Notes under the pieces: model-generated
Database searches by the model: none
What the model saw: only the letters and a program-made list of their open reading frames with translations
What the model was told of the DNA's origin: nothing
In this document: piece after piece, positions 43,774 through 52,594 of the stretch
Layout: each line of letters starts with the position of its first letter
How positions within the stretch are numbered: the first letter of the stretch is position 1
Translations under genes and position numbers: made by a program
From: Micromonospora sediminimaris
Lineage (GTDB): Bacteria > Actinomycetota > Actinomycetes > Mycobacteriales > Micromonosporaceae
Direction of reading: 5' to 3'
DNA length: 64,000 nucleotides
Assembly: GCA_900112325.1 (NCBI GenBank)
Contig: FOLJ01000003.1
Span: forward strand, 248,001-312,000

Positions 43774-44082
43774 TCAGTGGCTGGGCGCGGACCTGATGCT
43801 CATGGCGACGGCGTCGGCCACCTGGTCGGGCGGCTGGGACGCGTCGACGAGATGAGCGCCGGTCACGTCGGCGAAGGTGGTGAGCGCGCGGGCAACATGG
43901 TCGTGTCGCCACTGGCGGGCAGCGACATCCAACTGGTCGGCATCGATGCGGACGCGCAACTGCTCCTCGGGGAGAGTGAGCACGACCTCGTGCACCTCGA
44001 CGCCGTCCGCGCGGATACCGTCGAGAATCTGCTCGCGGTACACGGGGTTGATGAGGCTCATCGGCGCGATCCAGGGGCGGAA
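43774..44082 (-). pseudogene. C-terminal remnant of a P-loop kinase
   Basis: About 102 residues (an ATG at 44061 exists) starting RPWIAPMSLINPVYREQIL and running through EVVLTLPEEQLRVRI, TFADVTGAHLVDAS. This matches the second half of small AAA/chloramphenicol-phosphotransferase-like kinases, in which a VPMTL-type segment follows the P-loop and Walker region. No GxxGxGKT sequence lies upstream; the frame instead runs into the end of the MFS gene. The N-terminal half appears to be deleted. Confidence 0.6.
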
Positions 44083-44107
44083 GCGTCCCGGTCGGGGTAG
44101 GCGCAGC

Positions 44108-45340
44108 TCAAGTGGGCGGTGTCGCGGTGCCGGCTCGGGCGAGCATTCCGGCGGCGGCGAGGACGCAGCAGAGGGCCACAGCGGCGAGTACGACAAGATA
44201 TCCACCGCCGGTGTGCAGGATTGCGGCGGCACCGAGCGGTGCGGTGGCTCTAGCGATGGTGACGGGGGCGGCAAGTCGTCCAGCGATGGTTGCGTAGGCG
44301 GTGGTGCCGTAGCGGCCGGTGAGCAGGGCCGGGATGGCGAGATGGGCGATGCCGAACCCGATGCCGAATCCGGTAACGGTGATGACCGCCCCGATCCGGC
44401 TGTCTCCGGCGAAAGGTAGAGCGAGGATGGCGGCGGCCTGGATGGCGAAGACCGTGGCGACGATTGTGGTGACGGCGAAGCGGCGTCGGGCGGCGGTGAG
44501 GACGAGTCTGCCGGTGACGGACAGGACGCCCAGGAGGCCGGTGGTGGTGGCGGCGAAGGTGGCAGGGTGGCCGCGGCTGGTGAGGTAGCCGACGAGGTGG
44601 ACGGCGATGATGCTGGTCGCGGCGCCGTGGGCGACGAGGGCGGCGGTGAGGATCCAGAATCGCGGGTCGTGGGTGGCCCTGCTGGCCGCCGCCCGTCGCT
44701 GGCCGCGGTCCGGATGCGCGGTGGGCGTGGACGCGGTGGGCGGCGGGATTGTGAGGGAGAGCAGCGGCACGGTCACCAGGCCGTGGATGGCGGCGAGCGT
44801 GAGCAGTGCGGCGCGCCAACCGAGGTGAGCGACCAGGTGGCCGGTGAGGGGCATGAAGATGGTGCTGGCGAAACCGGCGACGATGGTGACTGCGAGCAGG
44901 GCGGTGGGGCGTCGGTCGGGGGAGAAGCAGGAGACGATGACGGCGAAGGCGGGTTCGTAGAGGACCATCGCGCTGACGATTCCGATGCCCGTCATCACGG
45001 CGTACAGCTGTCCGACGGTCTGGACCTGCGACCAGGCGACCAGCAGGGCGGTGGCGGTGATCGAGCCTGCGGTCATGAGGACGCGTCCGCCGTGCCGGTC
45101 GAGCCATCTGCCGACGGGTATGGCCATCAGGGCCCCGGCGAGAACGCTTGCGGTCAGCGCGCCGGTGACGGCGGTGGTGGACGTGTCGAGGCTGGTGGCC
45201 ATGGGCCTGAGGAGGACGGCGTAGGCGTAGTACAGCGTGCCGTAGCCCACCGTGGAGGTAATGGCGAGGGCGGCGACCATGCGCCACGGGTGGTGTCCGT
45301 CGGCTCTCGGATCGGCGGACACCACCGTGGAGGTGGTCAT
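44108..45340 (-). CDS. MFS transporter, possible metalloid efflux
   Basis: 410 residues with 12 predicted membrane segments. Loop 2-3 signature VGRWLDRHGGRVLM (about 76-89) and YEPAFAVIVSCFSPDRRPTAL (split at about 122-142). I place it in the MFS group often found in actinobacterial arsenic loci, on weak recall. It lies downstream of the cysteine-rich small gene on the same strand, with a 166-bp gap. The GC3 pattern is slightly different from neighbours, and it abuts a truncated kinase, so the piece may have been imported. Confidence 0.82.
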   Translation of the reverse strand: MTTSTVVSADPRADGHHPWRMVAALAITSTVGYGTLYYAYAVLLRPMATSLDTSTTAVTGALTASVLAGALMAIPVGRWLDRHGGRVLMTAGSITATALLVAWSQVQTVGQLYAVMTGIGIVSAMVLYEPAFAVIVSCFSPDRRPTALLAVTIVAGFASTIFMPLTGHLVAHLGWRAALLTLAAIHGLVTVPLLSLTIPPPTASTPTAHPDRGQRRAAASRATHDPRFWILTAALVAHGAATSIIAVHLVGYLTSRGHPATFAATTTGLLGVLSVTGRLVLTAARRRFAVTTIVATVFAIQAAAILALPFAGDSRIGAVITVTGFGIGFGIAHLAIPALLTGRYGTTAYATIAGRLAAPVTIARATAPLGAAAILHTGGGYLVVLAAVALCCVLAAAGMLARAGTATPPT

Positions 45341-45506
45341 CAGCCGGTGCAACCGGGGTCGACCAGGGACGTCACCTGGGCGTCGTGCCTGAAGACGGTG
45401 GCTGCGGCGGGTCGTCCCGGGCGACCGTCGCCGGCGATGGACGAGACCGGGGTCGCCGTACCGCCCGGGCGGACCTGTCCGAACGGATCCTCGGACCCGG
45501 CCCGTG

Positions 45507-45737
45507 TCATCCGCAACATCCCTGTCCTGCGCTGATGGCGGCGGCCTTGGCGCTGGCATCGCAGCAGGAACCGGCAGCCTGGGCGGCCGCCGTCGAGCCG
45601 CAGCAGGGACTGGTGGTCGGCGTCTCGCCGGTGAGCGGGAGGGTCGTGTCGGCCGGCCGGGCGGGGCTGCCGCAGCAGGAACCGGAAGCGGTGGCTGGGT
45701 GGTCGGTGGATCCGACAGCTTGAGTGTTGTTGCTCAT
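45507..45737 (-). CDS. cysteine-rich small protein, probable metal/metalloid binding
   Basis: 76 residues from ATG 45737, with AGAGGAG at the right distance. Four Cys pairs (SCCGSP, PCCGST, SCCDAS, GCCG) separated by low-complexity Ala/Ser/Thr stretches, with no hydrophobic core. Vicinal Cys pairs of this sort bind As(III), Cd or similar ions in tails of CadI-like proteins. The ArsR-like site upstream and the MFS gene downstream suggest a small metalloid-response unit. Confidence 0.65.
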   Translation of the reverse strand: MSNNTQAVGSTDHPATASGSCCGSPARPADTTLPLTGETPTTSPCCGSTAAAQAAGSCCDASAKAAAISAGQGCCG

Positions 45738-45837
45738 TTGAACTCCTCTCGATGGCCGCAGGATGATCAGGATGCGGCGTACGCATGTCCCTGCACTGTG
45801 GCTCTGTCTCGACAACCTTCGAAGCAGAGACTGCCCC

Positions 45838-45856
45838 TTGATTAGAGATATGTCAA
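45838..45856. promoter_or_regulatory. ArsR-like operator with -35 element
   Basis: Read leftward, TTGACATATCTCTAATCAA carries TTGA/TCAA half-sites, like ArsR/SmtB-family operators, and begins with a perfect TTGACA -35. A weak CAGTCT lies 17 bp further (45828-45833). It is 101 bp upstream of the cysteine-rich gene. No ArsR gene is in the window. Confidence 0.5.
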
Positions 45857-45939
45857 CCTAGAAGAGTATCGAAACAGCCTGCGGCGCTGCTCGGCGTCGA
45901 GCCTGATCGAGGGTGACGGGGCGGCCGTGCAAGACGGTT

Positions 45940-47682
45940 TCAGCCGTGCCAGGAGCGCCAGAGGGCGGCGTACGCGCCACCGGCGCGGACGAGTTCGTGG
46001 TGGCTGCCGAGTTCGGTGATCCGGCCGTCCTCCAGCACCGCCACCCGGTCGGCGTCGTGCGCGGTGTTGAGCCGGTGCGCGATGGCGATGACGGTACGCC
46101 CGTTGACCACGGCGGCGAGGGCCCGTTCGGTGCGCCGCGCGGTCGTCGGGTCGAGCGCGGCCGTCGCCTCGTCGAGGATCAGGGTGTGCGGGTCGGCGAG
46201 CACCAGCCGGGCCAGCGCGAGCTGTTGGGCGTCGGCGGCACCGAGTTCACGGGCACCGTCGCCGAGTTGCGTGTCGAGCCCGTCGGGCAGGTCGGCGTAC
46301 CAGTCGGCGCTCACCGCGACAAGTGCGGCGCGCATCTGTTCGTCGGACGCGTCCGGTGCGGCGAAGGCGAGATTGTCGCGCAGCGTACCGATGAAGACGT
46401 GGTGTTCCTGGGTGACCAGGGCGATCCGGCGGCGCCGCTCGGCCGGGTCGAGGTCGGTGACCGCGACGCCGTCGAGGCTCACCACCCCCTCGCGCGGCAC
46501 GTCGATTCCGGCGAGCAGCCGGGCGAGGGTGGACTTTCCCGCCCCCGAAGGGCCGACGATGGCGAGACGTTCGCCAGGGTGCACCACCAGATCGATCCCG
46601 TGCAGCACGTCGGGACCGTCGGCGTACGAGAAGCGGGCGCCGCGCACGACGAGCCGCCCGGAGCGGGCGGGTGCCGGGACGCGTGGTCGCGGGGCGGCGG
46701 CGGCTTCGGCCTGCTGGCCGACACCGAGTACGCGGGCGAACGAGGCGAGACCACGTTGGGCCTGTTCCATCCACTGCAGCAGCCGGTCCAGTGGCTCGAT
46801 CGCCTGCTGAAGGTAGAGCGCCGCCGCCACCACCTCGCCGAGGCTCACCATGCCACGGTCCAGCAGTAGACCGCCGAACAGCAGCACCACCGCGATCGGG
46901 AGTGCGTAGCTCGCCTCCACCACCGGGAAGAAGACCGACCGCAGCGCCAGGGTCGCCCGGCGGGTGGCCCACACCCGGCCGATGCGCTGCCGGCCGTACG
47001 CGGTGCGGTCGGCGCCGAGGCGGAGCGCCTCGACGGTGCGGGCGCCCTCCGCGGTCGTGGTCAACGCCTCGGTCAGCTCGGCGGTCGCGGCCCCTTCGGC
47101 AAGGTACGCCGGCCTGGCGCGACGCAGGTACCAGCGGGTGACCGCGACGATCGACGGAAGCCCGCTCAGGGCGACCAGACCGAGCAGCGGATGCAGCAGG
47201 AAGATCGCACCGAAGAGCAGCGTCAGCTGGGTCGAGGCGATGACCATGACGGGCACCACGTCCCGGACGGTGCTCCCGACCGTCGTCACGTCCACCGAGC
47301 TGCGGGTGGCCAGTTCGCCGGTGCCGGCGCGCTCGACCACGGCGATGGGCAGGTCGAGCGTACGGGCGACGAACCCCTCGCGCAGCCGGGCGACGGCACG
47401 TTCGCCGAACCGGTGACCGGTGTACTGGGCGTACCGGGTGAGCAGCCCGTGAGCCAGCACGCAGCCGCCGATCGCGAGCGCCAGGCGGTCCACGGCGGCG
47501 ACGCCGGCGCCGGCCGCGACCTCGTCCACGATCCTGCCAACCAGCCACGGCGTGGCGAGCCCGGCGACCGCTGCGGCGCCGTGCAGCACCAGCATCACGG
47601 CGACGGCGCGGCGGTCCACGGCGACGAGGCCCAGCGCCGCACGACGGACGACCTGCCGGTCCGCGACGGGCAGTCCGCTCAC
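45940..47682 (-). CDS. ABC exporter half-transporter with consensus Walker motifs and lost signature
   Basis: 580 residues: six-helix membrane domain (about 20-310) then NBD. Walker A IVGPSGAGKSTLARLL (about 372-387), Q-loop VTQEHHVFIG, Walker B TLILDEATAALD with its catalytic Glu (about 500-511), and H-loop IAIAHR are intact. The ABC signature reads ELGAADAQQLALAR (about 478-491) instead of LSGGQ, so the Ser and Gly that contact ATP are lost. It overlaps its partner by 4 bp (GTG start). Forms the hydrolysing Walker half of a heterodimer; substrate unknown. Confidence 0.9.
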   Translation of the reverse strand: MSGLPVADRQVVRRAALGLVAVDRRAVAVMLVLHGAAAVAGLATPWLVGRIVDEVAAGAGVAAVDRLALAIGGCVLAHGLLTRYAQYTGHRFGERAVARLREGFVARTLDLPIAVVERAGTGELATRSSVDVTTVGSTVRDVVPVMVIASTQLTLLFGAIFLLHPLLGLVALSGLPSIVAVTRWYLRRARPAYLAEGAATAELTEALTTTAEGARTVEALRLGADRTAYGRQRIGRVWATRRATLALRSVFFPVVEASYALPIAVVLLFGGLLLDRGMVSLGEVVAAALYLQQAIEPLDRLLQWMEQAQRGLASFARVLGVGQQAEAAAAPRPRVPAPARSGRLVVRGARFSYADGPDVLHGIDLVVHPGERLAIVGPSGAGKSTLARLLAGIDVPREGVVSLDGVAVTDLDPAERRRRIALVTQEHHVFIGTLRDNLAFAAPDASDEQMRAALVAVSADWYADLPDGLDTQLGDGARELGAADAQQLALARLVLADPHTLILDEATAALDPTTARRTERALAAVVNGRTVIAIAHRLNTAHDADRVAVLEDGRITELGSHHELVRAGGAYAALWRSWHG

Positions 47683-49427
47683 CGCAGCGATCCGTCAGCG
47701 TCGGCGACCTCGTTGTCCCGGGACACCAGGGCCCGGTAGCTCGGTTCCTGTTCGAGCAGTTCGACGTGGCTGCCGGCAGCGGTGATCCGGCCGTGGCGCA
47801 GGTGGGCGACCAGGTCGGCCTGACCGAGCAGCAGCGGTGAGGTGGTCAGCACGACTGTCGTACGTTCGGCCCGCGCCGCGTGGAGTCGCTGCGCGATGCG
47901 CGCCTCGGTGTGCGCGTCCACCGCCGAGGTCGGGTCGACGAGGATCAGCACGTCCGGCTCGGCGAGCAGAGCGCGGGCCAGGCGTACGCGTTGTCGCTGG
48001 CCGCCGGAGAGGGTCCGGGCCCGCGTGCCGATCGGCATCGCGAGCCCCTCCGGATGGGCGTCGACCACATCCTCCGCCGACGCCGTGCGCAGGGCCGTCC
48101 GCAGGTCGGTGTCGTCGAGGTCGGCCCGGACGTGCAGGATCTCGCGCAGTGTCCCGGCAAAGAGGTAGGAGTCGTGGTCGGCGACGAGGATCCGGGCCCG
48201 CACCTCGTCCAGCGCGATGCTGGTCAGCGGTACGCCACCCCAGGTCACCTCGCTGGCGACGAACCGCCCGAGGCGGTCGGCCAACGCGATGGACTCGGCC
48301 GGGTCGTCGGCGGCGACGGCAAGCAGCCGCCCGGCGGGTACGGTCAGCCCGGTGTCGGGATCGTGCAGGTCGGCGGGCCCGTCCGGGGCGGGTCGAGGCG
48401 GCCCGCCGACCGGCGACGGCGGGCCGGCCACGTCCGGCCTCAGGTTGAGCAGCGCGACGATCCGGCGGGCGGCGACCCGCCCCCGGATCAGCTGGTGGCC
48501 GCCTTCGAGCAGGAACCACACCGGCACGATGAGCACCGCCACGTACCCGTAGACGGCCACCATCTGCCCGATGGTGATGTCACCGGCCGAGGCCATCCGG
48601 GCCGCCAGCCACACCACGGCGGCCAGGAACAGCCCCGGGATGGCGATCGTCAGCGCCTCGATCCAGCTGTTCACGGCACCGACCCGGTATCCCTCCGCCA
48701 GCAGCCGCTGCGAGCGGGCCGCGTACCGGCGGGCGAACAGTCCCCGCCCACCGACCCCGGCGAGCACCCGTAGCCCGGCCACGATGTCGGCGGCCCGGGT
48801 GGTGAGCAGACCCTGCTGGTGCCGGTAGACCGACTCGACCCGTTCGAGGCGGCGCAGCAGCGGCCCGACGAGGAGCACCACCGCCGGCACGCCGAGCAGC
48901 ACGAACACCGCCAGCAACGGGGACACCGACCACAGGAGAAAGGCGACGAAGACGTACGCGAGGACGGCCCCGACGCCCGGCCCGGTCATGGTCAGCACCG
49001 CCGAGGTGTGGATGATGTCGGCACCGCCCACGGTGGCGACCTCCCCGGCGGCGAGTCTGCGGGGCAGTACGGCACCGATCCGGGACAGGTGACGCAACAG
49101 GACCGCGGCGGACCGGGCCGACGCATCCTCCCGGACGAACGTCATCGTGCGGTGCCGCATGATGCCCAGGTAGGCCAAGGCCATCCCGGCGACGACGATC
49201 GCGGCCACCCACCACAGCAGCGCCCGGTGATCCGCGGCGCGCAGTCCGTCGTCGATGGCGCGGGCGACGAGGTACGGCCGGGCCGACAACCCGAGCATCC
49301 AGGCCGTGCCGATGAGACCGCCGCGTAGCACCCGCCACGGCTGGCGGCGGACCAGCCACCAGATGTACCTCAGTGGACCCCTCGTGTCCGGCGTGCCCGG
49401 CTCGGCGTGCGGGAGCTGTGGGGGCAT
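47679..49427 (-). CDS. ABC exporter half-transporter with lost Walker A and intact signature
   Basis: 582 residues: membrane domain (about 20-320) and NBD. Where Walker A is expected the sequence is LLAVAADDPAESIALADRL (about 363-381), with no glycine loop, Lys or Ser/Thr. Walker B is DVLILVDPTSAVD with Pro in place of the catalytic Glu, and the H-loop is VVLTTSP without His. The signature TLSGGQRQRVRLARAL (about 470-485) is perfect. These losses complement those of its partner, so together they form one full ATP site. Confidence 0.9.
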   Translation of the reverse strand: MPPQLPHAEPGTPDTRGPLRYIWWLVRRQPWRVLRGGLIGTAWMLGLSARPYLVARAIDDGLRAADHRALLWWVAAIVVAGMALAYLGIMRHRTMTFVREDASARSAAVLLRHLSRIGAVLPRRLAAGEVATVGGADIIHTSAVLTMTGPGVGAVLAYVFVAFLLWSVSPLLAVFVLLGVPAVVLLVGPLLRRLERVESVYRHQQGLLTTRAADIVAGLRVLAGVGGRGLFARRYAARSQRLLAEGYRVGAVNSWIEALTIAIPGLFLAAVVWLAARMASAGDITIGQMVAVYGYVAVLIVPVWFLLEGGHQLIRGRVAARRIVALLNLRPDVAGPPSPVGGPPRPAPDGPADLHDPDTGLTVPAGRLLAVAADDPAESIALADRLGRFVASEVTWGGVPLTSIALDEVRARILVADHDSYLFAGTLREILHVRADLDDTDLRTALRTASAEDVVDAHPEGLAMPIGTRARTLSGGQRQRVRLARALLAEPDVLILVDPTSAVDAHTEARIAQRLHAARAERTTVVLTTSPLLLGQADLVAHLRHGRITAAGSHVELLEQEPSYRALVSRDNEVADADGSLR

Positions 49428-49515
49428 CGGTTCAGGCTACGGTGGGGCGCGGGACGCTTCCACGTCAATATCAGCCGGTCCGGGCGTCGACGCGGCGGAT
49501 GGCGGGGAGCGGCGA

Positions 49516-50118
49516 TCAGGTGGGGCGGCGCAGGATGGTGACGGCGAAGTCCGCGTCGTCGCGCCACGGCCGCAGGTCCCAGGTGGCGAAGCGGTGTTCC
49601 AGACGCAGTCCGGCGCCGATCGCGTCGGCGTCGAAGTCGGTGAGTGGATACCCCCGGTCGGTGCCGAATCCGACCGCGACCACGCCGTCCGGTCGCAGGT
49701 GCGCGGCGACCCGGCTGAGCACCTGGCGTTCGGTGCCGGCGGCGACGAAGGCCATCACGTTGCCGGCGAGCACCGCCGCGTCGAACGGCTCGCTCTCGCC
49801 GGCCGCCGCGAGGTCCAACTCGGCCAGATCGGCGACGAGCCAACGGGGCGCGGGGTGGTCGGCCCGGGCCGCGTCGATCAGCACCGGGTCCGCGTCCACC
49901 CCGACCACCGTGTGACCACGCGCCGCCAACTCGGCGCCGACCCGACCGGTCCCGCAGCCGGCGTCGAGGATCCGGGAGGCCGGCGGCACCAGCGTGTCGA
50001 GCAGTCGGGCCTCACCCGCCAGATCCGCCCCTTCGGCCGCCAACTGCCGGAACCGGTTGACGTACCACTGCGAGTGCTCGGGACCGGTGTCGGTGGCCCA
50101 TCGGGTCCTGTTGGTCAT
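49516..50118 (-). CDS. class I SAM-dependent methyltransferase
   Basis: 200 residues from ATG 50118. Motif I ILDAGCGTGRVGAELA (about 50-65), acidic VVGVDADPVLIDAAR (about 71-85), WLVADLAELDL (about 93-103), and LRPDGVVAVGFG. The YVNRFRQLAAEGADLAGEA start is common to a group of small Micromonosporaceae/Streptomyces methyltransferases. Divergent from the glycosidase gene. Substrate unknown. Confidence 0.85.
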   Translation of the reverse strand: MTNRTRWATDTGPEHSQWYVNRFRQLAAEGADLAGEARLLDTLVPPASRILDAGCGTGRVGAELAARGHTVVGVDADPVLIDAARADHPAPRWLVADLAELDLAAAGESEPFDAAVLAGNVMAFVAAGTERQVLSRVAAHLRPDGVVAVGFGTDRGYPLTDFDADAIGAGLRLEHRFATWDLRPWRDDADFAVTILRRPT

Positions 50119-50221
50119 GTCTGCACCGTATCCGGACTGGCTCGGGGCAGCCGTCCGACCGCCGGAACGGACCAACGGCAGGTGTCCGGAGACCAACTCG
50201 CGCGCTACCATGTCGTGACTC

Positions 50222-51583
50222 ATGGTGAACCGAACTGTTCCGCCGGCCGGGCCGGGCCCGGCTCTGGGCACTGACGCTGCCGGTGAGCATGGCCGGATGT
50301 GGGGGGTGGCCCGCGCCACCCTCGACGGAAATTGGGCGGGCGGACACACGGTGCCGTCGCGCACCCTGTACCCGCACCAGTGGAGTTGGGACTCGGCCTT
50401 CATCGCGATCGGCTGGGCGCATATCCGCCCCGACCGCACCTGGTCGGAGCTGGACAGCCTGTTCCGCGCCCAGTGGCGCGACGGCCGGGTGCCGCACATC
50501 GTGTTCAACCCGGCGGTGGCTGGCGGCGCCTACTTTCCCGGCCCCGGGTTCTGGTCGTCGAACACCGTCGAGGGAACACCTCCGGTGGCCACCTCCGGCC
50601 TGGTGCAGCCGCCCGTGCACGCGTTGGCCGCCTGGCACGCGTACCGTCGCGTGCCGTCGGAGGCGGGCCGCGTCGCGTTGCGACGGCTCTATCCGCGCCT
50701 GGTGGCGCAGCAGCGCTACCTCGCCACCTGTCGCGATGTCGGTGGCGCCGGGTTGGCCAGCATCGTGCACCCGTGGGAGTCCGGACTGGACAACAGCCCG
50801 GCCTGGGACGGGCCGATGTCCGCGGTGCCGGCGGAGGCGGCGGTGATGCGCGCGTACCGGCGGCGCGACACCGTGCACGCCGATCCCGCCCACCGACCCA
50901 CCGACCTGGACTACGCGCGGTACGTCACCATGGTCACCGCGTACCGGGCGGGCGGTTACCGCGACGACAGCCTGGCCGACCGGCATCCGTTCCTGGTCGA
51001 GTGTCCGCTGTTCAACGCGGCGATGGGGGCGTCGGAGGTGGCGCTCGCCGGCATCGCCGAGGCGATCGGCGTCGACCCGGGCCCGCACCGGGAGCGGGCC
51101 GTCGCCATCACCGAGGCCGTGGTGACCCGGCTGTACGACCTGGACACCGGCACCTTCCACCCGCGTGACCTGCGGACCGGCCGATTGACACCGGCCCGTA
51201 CGGTGCTCGGCCTGACCCCGCTGATCCTGCCCGGCCTGCCGGCGCGACAGGTCGAGACGGTGCTCGCCGAGGCCCGCTCGGCCCGCTTCGGCCTCGCCGC
51301 CCGGATGGACCGGCCGCTGCCCAGCCACGACCGCACCGCCACCGACTTCGAGCCGCTGCGCTACTGGCGCGGCCCGAGCTGGATGAACATCACCTGGCTG
51401 ATCCGGCTTGGACTGCTACGGCACGGACACGACCGGTTGGCGGCCGGACTGCGCTCCTCGATGATCGACCTGGTCGCGGCGGCCGGTTGCCACGAGTACT
51501 TCCACCCGGACACCGGTGTCGGCCTGGGCTCACCAGCGTTCAGCTGGACGGCGGCCCTGCTGCTGGACGTGCTGGCCGACTGA
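50222..51583 (+). CDS. MGH1-like glycoside hydrolase, possible glucosylglycerate hydrolase
   Basis: 453 residues, no signal peptide. (alpha/alpha)6-barrel type protein with YPHQWSWDSAFIAIGWAH (about 50-67), GLVQPPVHALAAW (about 126-138), HPWESGLDNSPAWD (about 179-192, acid candidate) and a late CHEYFHPDTGVGLG (about 422-435, base candidate). The pattern matches GH63-related glucosylglycerate/mannosylglycerate hydrolases, which recover these compatible solutes after nitrogen or salt stress. Family assignment is good; the exact glycoside is inferred. Confidence 0.78.
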   Translation: MVNRTVPPAGPGPALGTDAAGEHGRMWGVARATLDGNWAGGHTVPSRTLYPHQWSWDSAFIAIGWAHIRPDRTWSELDSLFRAQWRDGRVPHIVFNPAVAGGAYFPGPGFWSSNTVEGTPPVATSGLVQPPVHALAAWHAYRRVPSEAGRVALRRLYPRLVAQQRYLATCRDVGGAGLASIVHPWESGLDNSPAWDGPMSAVPAEAAVMRAYRRRDTVHADPAHRPTDLDYARYVTMVTAYRAGGYRDDSLADRHPFLVECPLFNAAMGASEVALAGIAEAIGVDPGPHRERAVAITEAVVTRLYDLDTGTFHPRDLRTGRLTPARTVLGLTPLILPGLPARQVETVLAEARSARFGLAARMDRPLPSHDRTATDFEPLRYWRGPSWMNITWLIRLGLLRHGHDRLAAGLRSSMIDLVAAAGCHEYFHPDTGVGLGSPAFSWTAALLLDVLAD

Positions 51584-51735
51584 CCGGTGCGGCCGGAGCC
51601 TGCCGGCGCCCTGCCCGGGGTGGCGCGGCGGGTGGCGCTGCCCGGGGGCAGGTAGGTTGCTGACCAGGATCGGCCGGCTGCCGCGCCGGTCCCGGGCGGC
51701 ACCGTGACCGGGTGACCCGACTGGAGGGACGCGCA

Positions 51736-52380
51736 ATGAGCCGGGACAGCTTCGACGAGCAGCTCGACCGGCTCACCGGCGTCCTGGCGTTGATGAGTCG
51801 GGACGCCGGCTCGGCGATCCGGGGGGCCAGCACCGCGCTGCTGGAGGTGGACCGGGACGCGGCCGAGAGGGTGCTCGCCGGTGACACTGTGCTGGACTCC
51901 CGGCGGTCCGAGGTGGAGGCGATGATCCCCGAGGTGCTGGTACGGCACCAGCCGGTCGCCTCGGACCTGCGCCTGGTGGTGTGCGCGCTGCGGATGGCCG
52001 GTGCCCTGGAACGCATGGGTGACCTCGCGGTGCACGTCGCGAAGGTCGCGTTGCGCCGGCATCCGATCGGGGTGGTCCCGGAGCCGGCGATGCCGGTGAT
52101 GACGGCGCTGGCCGAGGCGGCTGCGCGGGTGGCGGACAAGTGCGCGGTCGTGCTGGCCACCCGGGACCGGCTCGACGCGATGCAGCTCGGGCTGGACGAC
52201 GACGAGGTCGACGCCGCGCAGGAACGCCTGCTGTCGCTGCTGGTCTCCGGCTGGCCGTACGGGGTGGAGTCCGCGATCGACCTGGCCCTGCTCGGCCGCT
52301 ACTACGAGCGCTACGCCGATCAGGCGGTGAACGTCGCCCGTCAGGTCGTCTACCTGGTGACCGGCACCATCCGGCTCTGA
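51736..52380 (+). CDS. phoU: phosphate signalling protein PhoU
   Basis: 214 residues, two three-helix PhoU repeats. Seen: FDEQLDRLTGVLALMSRDAGSAI (split at about 5-27), the metal-binding acidic E/D patterns around DLRLVVCALRMAGALERMGDLAVHVA (split at about 77-102), and the second repeat with LLGRYYERYADQAVNVA (about 186-202). It restrains phosphate signalling and Pst uptake when phosphate is ample. ATG 51736 with GGAGGG. It stands 215 bp upstream of pstS with its own promoter region. Confidence 0.93.
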   Translation: MSRDSFDEQLDRLTGVLALMSRDAGSAIRGASTALLEVDRDAAERVLAGDTVLDSRRSEVEAMIPEVLVRHQPVASDLRLVVCALRMAGALERMGDLAVHVAKVALRRHPIGVVPEPAMPVMTALAEAAARVADKCAVVLATRDRLDAMQLGLDDDEVDAAQERLLSLLVSGWPYGVESAIDLALLGRYYERYADQAVNVARQVVYLVTGTIRL

Positions 52381-52486
52381 CACGGCACCCGTAGGGCAGC
52401 CGGCGGGCCCCAGATTCCGGACATCCGGTACGGCGCGTCCGCAACTTCACATCCCGACTCCCAGGTGGCCATCACCGAGCCGGCAA

Positions 52487-52508
52487 GTTCATTTTTCGTT
52501 CACCTGGG
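52487..52508 (+). promoter_or_regulatory. PHO box upstream of pstS
   Basis: Two adjacent 11-bp direct repeat units, GTTCATTTTTC (52487-52497) and GTTCACCTGGG (52498-52508). This is the GTTCA-unit layout of actinobacterial PhoP boxes, about 85 bp before the pstS start. It implies induction by low phosphate through PhoRP. Confidence 0.75.
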
Positions 52509-52594
52509 TCCGGGAGTCCGGCTACCTGGGCCTCCTAGCTTGACTCGCGTACGGCCCGGACGGGCTGATGCACCCCGATAGAGAGGCTTACCTG

